From contig JAHLJT010009419.1 of the NCBI GenBank assembly GCA_031308135.1, forward strand, positions 185,629,829 through 185,693,828: a stretch of DNA of 64,000 nt, given 5' to 3'. Position numbers and translations under genes: made by a program. Source of the DNA: Acheta domesticus (lineage: Eukaryota > Arthropoda > Insecta > Orthoptera > Gryllidae). The notes below the pieces were generated by a model. The model had not been told where the DNA came from, did not search any database, and was given only the letters and a program-made list of their open reading frames with translations. Numbering within the stretch: position 1 is the stretch's first letter; each line of letters starts with the position of its first letter. Shown piece by piece: positions 55,931-64,000 of the stretch.

Positions 55931-58032
55931 TCGAGACTGACATTGCTTTGAGACATCTGAGAGAGCTTACAAAGGATCCCACTTTTCAAAATATTTCCAC
56001 GAGTACTTTACCCAATTATCAGCGCAAGCTGGTGCGATTCCTTTTTTAATAACAGCGAAATGTAACCATAGATCTTATCTTTCTTTTTGCCTAATTGCAA
56101 TCAAATTATTTAAATTTTTAAGTGGTTACACGAAAATGCAAGTCTCGTCAATTCTGATCAAACTATTATATTTTTTGTATTTAGTGGATTATCACTGTTT
56201 GTTTAGCACATCCTGAATGAAACATTACAAGTGACTGAATATTTGTAGTCTACCCAACAACTTTTTGTCTTGTTTTCGAGTTGGCACCTTAAGACGTATT
56301 TGCATTCATTTAGTTTGCAGTGTTAAATAATTTATATTTATTACTTAAAAATGAAATGATTATTCTATATAATTTATTCCTTCTTCCGAGCGAATGCTAA
56401 TTAAGTGTGGCTTCCTTCGCGATGAGCGTTTCCTCCTGTATGAAATCTCACACCGACATTGTTTTGCTCTTCCGTTTTTCAACTGCTGTGTTCTCATTCT
56501 CATGGTGTTCCGGTCTTTTTAGTTCTGGTCTATATTTCTGTCATGGTCCATACAGTCTCAAGTACTTTCTTCTTCCTGGTAAGCTCTGTAATTACACCTT
56601 ACTTTCGCTCTCATTTACGTATTGACCTACTTTTGTGATACATCGTCGACTTCTTTCGGTCGTCGTTATGTATCTCGCGTTTTTACTGCCGGTTCTTAAT
56701 ATTTTCATAACTTGTGATTAAAAACCAAACAATTTTCTCTTTAAACTAAAATAACTATATAGATATTTTCATATTCTCATGTTTTCACAATTGTTATTAC
56801 TGTCTGTATCTCTTCCTTAACACGTTAATTCGGATGTGGTAAATGAGGAAATCGATGTACTTTACACATCATTACGATTGATTTCGCTACATTCTAATTT
56901 ATAAAATTCAAAACTAATTTCACAGTATTTCAAATCCTATAGCTACTGCAATCCGTAGGAAATATATCCAAGTTCTGATTTTACAGGTCGCATTTCATTT
57001 TATACAGACCCAGCATTTTAAGAGATTAAGTAATTCACATTACCAGTTTAGTATTTCATCACATCGTGATGGAAAAGGGAGATGAAGTCTTGTAAATTAA
57101 CTAATTTCTCCCGGAAAATATGAAGAAATTTTTAAAGCTGAGCTTTCCCTACTTCGAATTCCCTAAGCACAGGGCGTGACGTGCATGTTAACGAAATTAC
57201 GCAAGACTCCCTTCAACAAAAGATAGGAGAGTTCAGGTGTCGTATCAGAGTGTACATCCGTCTCAGATCAAATCTCAAGATACTAAATTTAAATACATTT
57301 CTTTTTCTGAAACAAATCTCATCGAATTCTCATCCTAAATAAACAAGACTTAATAATTGTATTTGGCAAAACATTTTATGTTTTGAACGCTGTTCTTTTG
57401 TGTAGAGTTAGTTTCTCCTGATGTTTCACGCAGCCGAAGACATTGTTTCAAGTAAGGTTACGAAAGAGAAAAAGTCTTCCTCGTTCATGCAAACATTCGC
57501 GTATGTTCACAGACAACTGTTGGTTTGTTCAGAAAAATAACGTACGTATTTTCAAATATTTTTGTACGAATGAGCAAGTATATGAGGAAAAGGAAAAACA
57601 GCTGAAAACAAATATTTCATTAAAAGTAGATACTAAAGATATATTTTATTTTTATGTGTATGGTTCTTACGTAATCCAAGAAAGAATGGTTCAGGTTTGA
57701 AGACACAGGAATTTGTTGCTAATTGCACGACATAAGGGGCAATTATTTTTTTATATTAATCTGTTGGAAAATATTATTCTTTCTTATTAGTTCCAACAAC
57801 AACTTTTAATAAATGTAATTTTGTGTTTCAGAAAGCAGTATTTATGATTAGTGAGAAAATATTCTAAAATTCGTTTAAGGTTGAGATAAATCCTTAGATT
57901 ACCACAGTCATACATTACAACTACGATTGTAAATAGCAGTTGTGAATTATGAAATATGACAGACTTTTAGGAAAGAGGGACGGACCACACAAACCAAAGC
58001 CGCAGATGGGAATAATTGTTAAGTTTGCTTCA
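55931..58032. other. AT-rich stretch, no gene seen
   Basis: Frames up to 85 codons, no motif, no recognised family. Confidence 0.45.
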
Positions 58033-58270
58033 TAGTTCGGCATTTGGCGAATTGTACACGATGGTTCGCCCATCCCAAGAAGCCAAGGTTCTCTGACGAT
58101 GTTAGCTCTTTCATTTGATCTAAAAATCGACACGCTGAAGGTAGGGCGAGCACAGAATGCTTGGCGCTCGTCAGAGACCAAGCGACCCAACGCTATTAAT
58201 CGGAAATCGACCTAAGGTCTCTCGGAAAGAAGGGACCATCTTGGACGTCCCATACGCCTTAGAAGTGTGC
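58033..58270 (+). mobile_element. Diverged copy of the 35.8 kb MITE
   Basis: TTCGGCATTTGGCGAATTG, GGTTCGCCCATCCC, CGACACGCTGAAGGTAGGGC, AGAATGC and CAAGCGACC occur in the same order as in 35826-35975. The right terminus is decayed, so its boundary is approximate. Confidence 0.6.
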
Positions 58271-59295
58271 CATATTTAGTGTGAACCGCCTGTATAGAAA
58301 ATGTCTCAGAATAAACGTGACACACTTTTCGGGCAGGTAGAGGGATTAATTTTTGCCAATAATCATTTAGTGGGAGACTGCATATATGCTTGTAGGAGTT
58401 ATATGCATTTATATACTTCACACATGATTTTAAAGTAACCCCGTATGCATATATGTTTGATATGTTACCTTCGACGCAGCCAAGGAGATTTCATGCATCT
58501 GCCGAACATTTTTGTATACAGATTGCGTTGAACTCAGGGGCAACTGTGACGTGCATAAATACATGTCACTCCGTTATACCGTCACATTCAATCTCCCATT
58601 ATATGTTCATTGACAAAATGTGATTTTTTGAACTCCGTACACGCTGTAGAAGTTTGTAACATTTATTCTGGCAATGAGAACCTACAAGGAGGGGGACAGA
58701 TAGAAGGTTTAGACCAGTGATTGCCAACTGGACAAGAAATGACGTCGAAGCACTGTTTCCCCTCCGAGATAAGGCACTCGGAGAAGCGGCGCGAGCGAAT
58801 GGGGGAGGGAAGGAGGGGCAGGCGGCGGTCGCCGGTGCCGAAAACAGTGGCCCTCTCATGTTTCAGGCAACATGAGAGGAAAACTATCTAAACCCGTCAT
58901 TTTTCTTTCTGTTAGGGAAGAAAGGTATCTTTTTGTAGATACTGGAACAAGTGGAGATACTGGAGAAGTGTTTAGTGCGTTCGAAAGAACTGCAGTTATA
59001 TACTATTGTATAAAATATTATTGTCCTAAAGTGTGAAAACTGTCTTTTCCAAAAATGTTATCTAATAGAAGAAGGGAAGTGGAATTACAGTACTGATTAT
59101 GATAAAGAGTCGGATATGGTTTTGAGTTCTGTAATAATGTATTATACACTAGAATAATGTATTTTACACATTAGAATTCTTCATATTGTTATTAAATGGG
59201 AAACATTATAACTAAAAATTACCACTTAAAAATCGTAATTATCGATTTTCCAAGCGAACCTTTTCCCCCACTTCCGTACCATCATTGGAACACTG
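58271..59295. other. AT-rich spacer with a small GC-rich patch
   Basis: The patch at 58740-58860 is G-rich on the plus strand (GGGGGAGGGAAGGAGGGGC). No gene recognised. Confidence 0.4.
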
Positions 59296-59785
59296 TGCGC
59301 TTGCCGCCGCGACTTCCTCTACCTTCGCTCGGTCGGTCGTTTCGGAGCAAAGGAGCTGATTTCTGTGACGTCACAGAGCATTGAGTTGGCAACCACTGGA
59401 TTAGACCTTGATTCTCTACACGCGTCATTTGCACCATTTTAAGGCGTCGCGTGGCGTCTCCGCGCAGCGGTGGATTGGCGCGCAGAATGCGCGGCACTCC
59501 GCACGCGCGTGCTAGCAGAGAGTACAGCGCGCGTGCTAGCACCCGGGTGCGGCGGCGCCGTGCCGTGCCGTGCCGCGAGGCCGTTCCAGCGGAGAGGACG
59601 CGCGCGTGGGAGCGGCGCGTGCGAGCGCGTGGCGATGCGTGGCGCGCACGCGTGCTCCCCGCCCGCGCACACTTTCCCATTCCCTCCCCTCCGTCTTCGC
59701 CCTGACAGTGACCCCCAGAGGCGCAACGGAGTTTGAATGCGAAGCGCACGTTACGAGTTGGTCATTGGCGCGTCCGCGGAAGATG
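59296..59785. other. CpG-dense GC-rich island
   Basis: GCGCGTGCTAGCA occurs at 59503 and 59529, and GTGCCGTGCCGTGCCG near 59557. Frames are open on both strands for 84-155 codons without motifs. Confidence 0.5.
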
Positions 59786-60879
59786 TTTGAGTCTGGAGTA
59801 TCTGTGGGAACCTGACATACTCTAGGAATGTGAAATATAACGAGCGTTTCTCTGCAAGTGGATGTGAGTTCTACTTCGTTTTTTAAGTGTTTTTTTTTTT
59901 TGAAGAAATTGTTTTCATTAGGAACCCTTATTCATTAGCGAGTTTTGCACAGCGTGTAGCAAGATTTCGAATACATGAAGAACTAATTGCAGGGTTGTGC
60001 GTATTCGCGAGGTCTATCAGTATGTTTATGACTCCATAACCATGTTTGATTAATGTTACGAAAATGGAAATGGAGCCAATTTAAACATTCAATGAGTGTT
60101 GGTAACGCTTAACTAGTCACTTAAATAATGTGATTCTTAATACGTACCTCCACAAACTAATATCATGTAAGATCTTGCGAATTTAGCGATGGTAGTACTC
60201 CCTGCCTTTACAATTCGGAACATTCCATCTTTAACGTAATATTCTTGAAGAAAACTCAACGAGACAACCGCAATCAGTTCATAAAGAGTTACGTCTTAGC
60301 GTTTTTTGCTATCTAGTTTCACGCTGTGCAAAACTTATATTTCATCAGTGTCGTCGTCGTACAAAAGTAAAATGAATTACATATTTTAATTTATAACATT
60401 CTTAGACACAACATTTTTTATTAACAACTTTAAAATAAAAATGAGCTGATAGCTCTGTTGCACTTGTCGCGATATATCTTGGTGCGTGTTTATCAATTCT
60501 ATTCAATTCTGAATTATATTATTGTCAGTTAGGCATTCAATCTTCTATTTTAGAACGTTAATTACAAAAGTTTCCACGCTTTCAAGAGCAAGCTTTTGCA
60601 TTCCTTTGTACCTTTGTACCCTTGCGGCACATACGTACACAGTATACGTATACAACATTGAGAAGTAAGTGATACTCGAAAAATATCTTGCTTTCTAAGT
60701 GTGGCCTGTTTGTACATTTTCCTTCTTACTTGTCTGTAACATTGTCCGTACTTCGGCAACAGTTCTATATATTAAACCTGCTAACTTGTAAAATCGTAGA
60801 CACTAAAATGTTTTTGTGAAAACATGTGTGCCTTGTTTTTCGTCTTTTACCTCACAGTGACGGCGAAGGGCGCTCTTTT
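59786..60879. other. AT-rich spacer, no gene seen
   Basis: Only short frames and a T run near 59890. Confidence 0.4.
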
Positions 60880-61260
60880 TGGAATCCATTTCGTTTGAAA
60901 ACGAGCGTCTGTAGGAAGCGCGAAAACATGTTTACTATCGAGGCCAGCCCGCTAGTGCAAGCGCGCCACTACAAGCCAGCCAAAGAGCAGCGCGCATTTC
61001 TCCGTGTAACACGTGCCACTTGTCGCGTCGGCCTGTCGCTCGCGCTTGCACTTGTCGAGGCAGCCGCCTCCTTTCAGAGGCCGAAGCTCTCGCAGATAAA
61101 TATTCAGTGTTTTCCGCGCGCGAGAATGCGCTTTACATGCGATCGCGCTGACAGCGAGTAGGAAGCGCGACGACACCCACTGCGGCACTACCGTTACGCC
61201 AAACACTTTCTCCGGCGCTTCGCGGTTAGGTAGTCGGTGGTTAGTCGTGCAAAAATTAGC
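60880..61260. other. Moderate GC-rich island
   Basis: CpG-rich with a 111-codon plus frame and a 129-codon minus frame that overlap. Neither is recognisable. Confidence 0.4.
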
Positions 61261-61283
61261 AGTTTTGGCGCCTGTTAAGTCAA

Positions 61284-61615
61284 AGCACCGCCTGAGATGG
61301 CTTGGCAGTGGCAGGGACGGCAGACGATGCAGTGACATCAACTGATGTCACTGCAAGGCCTCTGGCCGAGGGATTCTGGAGTAAGAGTCCCAACAATGGC
61401 ATGATTTTCGGCATTCACTTGTCAGCTAGGTCGAATTCAGCTCTCTGGAGGAGAATTCAAGCGGCCGACTGTTCTGATTGGTAGTTTTACGTTGTTTCTC
61501 CGATCAACGCCGGGAGAATGCCGATGCATTACGGCGTGCCATGGACCGCGCGCGATTAGGTTGGCGCCGGATCTGTCCATCCAATGGGGATACTGCACTG
61601 CCACCTCTCATAAAT
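61284..61615 (+). mobile_element. SINE family S, copy 2
   Basis: Only copy on the plus strand. It has a GAGATGGCTTGGCAGTGG head and a 12-bp inverted repeat (GCAGTGACATCA, AC, TGATGTCACTGC). AAGGCCTCTGGCCGAGGGAT, AGCTAGGTCGAATTCAG and TCTGGAGGAGA follow, then GATCAACGCCGGGAGAATGC and a CTGCCACCTC 3' end. Shorter than copy 1, with an internal deletion. Confidence 0.7.
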
Positions 61616-62770
61616 ACTCTACACATACGAGACTAATGATCATAGCTGATGATCATAGATAAGCTCGAAAACAAGATATAATGAATCACTCAGTCAAGAG
61701 TTAATGTGAGTTGTTTCAATCCCTAATGAGATCTTTCAAAGTCGCCTTCGAAGTGCATTAATATTATTTTGTGCTTCATTATATGCTTTTAACTTAATGA
61801 GAAGTGTGTAATTATTGTTGCTGAAATTTTGTGCATACACTCGGTAAAGGTGAAACAAAACTAGAAGGTTAATTTTAATAAAGATGTAGATTGCGACTGC
61901 ATTATTACATTTTTTGTACTAAACTAATAACTGTGTACTGAATTGCATAAATTTCTGTCTCTCTCCATCACATTTTGGATTACATTTGAGTTTCAAGAAG
62001 TAAAAGTATGTATTAACAAAGTTGCACTCTCTGAAGTTTCCTCATGGTTAAAAGGTCAGGAGAATGTTTTCTTAATAGATTTAACTTAGTGATGAAAACA
62101 TCGGGTACGCTTGCACACCTTTTAAACATGGAATATCCCTGCGCATGTGGGATGTCATCCAAGGTCATGCGTACTGTCTGGATGCGCGCTGCACATCAGT
62201 AACCAAGTCAGGGCGCGAGACGTACCTACGCATCTGTAAGGGAGGGTTCACACCAATGGGCACATTTGAGTGTGAAAGCACGAGTTTGTAACGAATTCTG
62301 ATGCAACGTGTCCAAACATAAATTGTAAACTTGTGTTCACACGTCTTGGATCTTGAAATATTTTCCAGAGAAAGCAAATCATTTGATGTAAAATATTAAG
62401 AAATGGTGTGTAAAAAATGTAAAGGAAAATACTTTAATGGTAATTTAATGTTCATTCTTTCATTTAATCTATTCACTGGGAAGGTATTTTTAAGTAGCAA
62501 TTGAAAGCCTGTTGAAACAACAATAACAACAGAGAAATATTTTATTATCGTCAAATATATATTTTTAATAAGTTATTGTTAACGTGAGGTTCGAAAATAT
62601 TTTTAACTGGGTACATATTTCAATAGAAAAATTCATTTCGTCATTTGAATAGTTTAGAACAAATGTTCATTATTTTAAAACTTCTCTTTAGAAGATGTGG
62701 GACTCAGCACAATCTCTCTCATACTTATTTTTATAACCGTGCTATTACAAAGAGAGTAATACTGATAAAA
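61616..62770. other. AT-rich spacer, no gene seen
   Basis: Frames are 70 codons or less in most of it. No recognised repeat. Confidence 0.4.
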
Positions 62771-62919
62771 AATGTTCTAAACTTGTTTAGCTCAGAAGAA
62801 GGCCACAGCAAGATGGCCGAAACGTCAGATTCATCGACTCAGACGCGGCTCCTCCCGGACAGCCAAGAATACAATGACTCCGGCCGCGGAAGCCTATGAA
62901 CTCAATGTTCTAAACTTGT
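62771..62919 (+). mobile_element. 117-bp insertion with 16-bp target duplication
   Basis: AATGTTCTAAACTTGT occurs at 62771-62786 and 62904-62919. Between them lie 117 bp, much more GC-rich than the flanks. The insert has AGAAGAAGGCC, a 10-base loop, then GGCCGAAACGTC at 62794-62826, followed by GACGCGGCTCCTCCCGG and CCGGCCGCGGAAGCCTA. The exact duplication shows recent retroposition. The GAAGAAGGCC and GGCCGAAACGTC hairpin recalls motifs in Penelope-like elements that carry hammerhead ribozymes, but the CTGATGA core is not matched. Confidence 0.7.
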
Positions 62920-63320
62920 CTTCAACGCACCGATTTGGCGACGAGATAAAAGACGTTTCCGACTCAGCGCTTAAAAGTGTCCCTCGGAATGTATGCCTGG
63001 CACAGCCGCGTGCGCATGTGGACCGTGCGCCTGCCCAAACGCGCCTCGTGCGACATGCGAGGCGAGGCGCGCGCGCGCGCGCGCGTGCGTGTGTGTGAGC
63101 GCGGGCGAAGGCGGCGCCGGAACCGCTGCTCACGCCGCACGCATTTGCATTGTGATGGCGCCGCGTCGCGAACAAAGACGCCGTTAGCGTGGGCTCCGCT
63201 GTCGCCGCCGCCCTCGCCCGGCGCGCCTCGTAACCCAATCACTGCCTGCCTCCGTGACCCTCTGTACCCGCCTCGCGCTCCGCCGAAACAGGCCGAAAGC
63301 GCGCTTGGTACAAAAGGAAG
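62920..63320. other. CpG-dense island with (GC)n/(GT)n run
   Basis: The alternating purine-pyrimidine tract at 63067-63098 (GCGCGCGC then GTGTGTG) could adopt Z-DNA. Frames on both strands are compositional. Confidence 0.5.
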
Positions 63321-63451
63321 GGCGAAGAGAGAGAGAGAGGAAGAGGAGAAAAGGAAAGGGAACTGGAGTTGGAGCTAGAGAAAAAAACCAGAAGAATTAG
63401 AAAGAGGATAGAGTACGAAGAGCGAAAACAGGGCCAGGAAAGAATGAGAAA

Positions 63452-63529
63452 TCATCTTTCTCACTCATTTTCAATTCGCTCACCCATGTGAGTGAGGGTG
63501 AGTGAGTTGAAAATGACTAAAAAAGATGA
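63452..63529 (+). repeat. 78-nt hairpin with 34-nt arms
   Basis: Arms 63452-63485 and 63496-63529 match at 29 of 34 positions as inverted repeats; two of the five differences allow G-U pairs. The loop is 10 nt. Size and shape suit a pre-miRNA or a very small MITE. It lies in GA-rich sequence, so simple-sequence origin is also possible. Confidence 0.6.
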
Positions 63530-63654
63530 GAATATGTGAAAAATATGAGAATAAGAGAGAAAGATGAATGTGGGGAGAAAGAGAATTTAGTGATTAATTG
63601 AAGTTTCCGTATACGTCAAGTCATTAAGTCATTCGTGCTGTTGCTATAGTGAGA

Positions 63655-64000
63655 GTTTTCTTGTCTGGAGGTGGCGATGTTCCTCTCTAGCTGGCCGGGA
63701 AGATCTGAGGCTGAGCTACACCTCGGCTTGCGCGATATTTCCCTCTTCAGGTATCTCTCCCTGCACGGCACCGCCCCAGCGGGGACAACTCTCTAAGCTC
63801 CCTATTGATCTTCCGACACTTGGGTAGTGTAGTACAATGTGTGCGTATGTGTGTGTGTAAGCAAAGGGTGAGGATAGGAGAAGGAAGAGGAAGGCATGGT
63901 AGCGCGCGGTTCATGGCCCGTTTGTTAGGGTTCTGCTCAGGCTTTATCGGAGAAAAAGGGGAACTTACCGATCAAAGCAGCCGGTAGAATTCTCCACACA
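63655..64000 (-). mobile_element. SINE family S, copy 3 (cut by window end)
   Basis: Minus strand 3' end CGCCACCTCCAGACAAG, with CAAACGGGCCATGAACCGCG and CGGCTGCTTTGATCGGTAAG as in copy 1. The tRNA-like head would lie beyond the right edge. Confidence 0.7.

Noticed and set aside
1..64000. CRISPR array, prokaryotic operon or defence system
   Set aside because: No spaced direct repeats of CRISPR type, no operon-like gene packing and no bacterial-type genes. The sequence is eukaryotic intergenic or intronic DNA.

Overview
The window looks like non-genic nuclear DNA from an arthropod, most likely an insect. A Jockey-clade LINE, tRNA-headed SINEs, fold-back MITEs and AT-rich DNA broken by short CpG-dense islands all fit this. 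The mix of repeats suggests a polyneopteran-type repeat-rich genome, but that is a low-confidence inference. I found no convincing host protein-coding gene, rRNA or intact tRNA. The only long ORF with a recognisable protein family is a LINE reverse transcriptase; the other long ORFs lie in low-complexity repeats or GC islands.

Layout. 1-5.3 kb: GC-rich islands, a CCACTACCCCAT minisatellite and a MITE. 5.3-14.9 kb: mostly AT-rich unique DNA with GC islands and a possible LINE tail. 14.9-20.6 kb: SINE pieces, a four-module fold-back MITE, a palindrome holding two CRE-like sites, and more islands. 25.3-29.5 kb: a LINE 3' end with another LINE 3' end inserted in it, two SINEs and a decayed A/C-rich gag-like relic. 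32.5-33.5 kb: a 15-bp GGT-rich minisatellite. 35.8-38.5 kb: a nested MITE pair, a roughly 300-bp tandem duplication, a near-perfect hairpin MITE and a SINE. 39.05-42.06 kb: a 5'-truncated Jockey element with intact ORF2, a poly(A) tail and an 11-bp target site duplication. 43.9-49.6 kb: a small fold-back, a candidate retroposon with flanking duplications, a 29-bp minisatellite, a GC-rich tandem repeat and a second copy of the 25.7 kb LINE 3' end. 50-64 kb: three copies of one SINE family, a second copy of the 35.8 kb MITE, a 117-bp insertion with a 16-bp target duplication and a conserved-looking hairpin, and a pre-miRNA-sized hairpin.

The parts do not form a pathway. What links them is mobile-element biology. 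The Jockey ORF2 encodes the endonuclease and reverse transcriptase that LINEs use to copy themselves, and such enzymes are the usual source of SINE mobilisation. Whether this Jockey family drives these particular SINEs cannot be told from the window. Several elements are nested, giving a relative order of insertion. About 25 CpG-dense islands recur every few kilobases with no attached gene and are the main unexplained feature.
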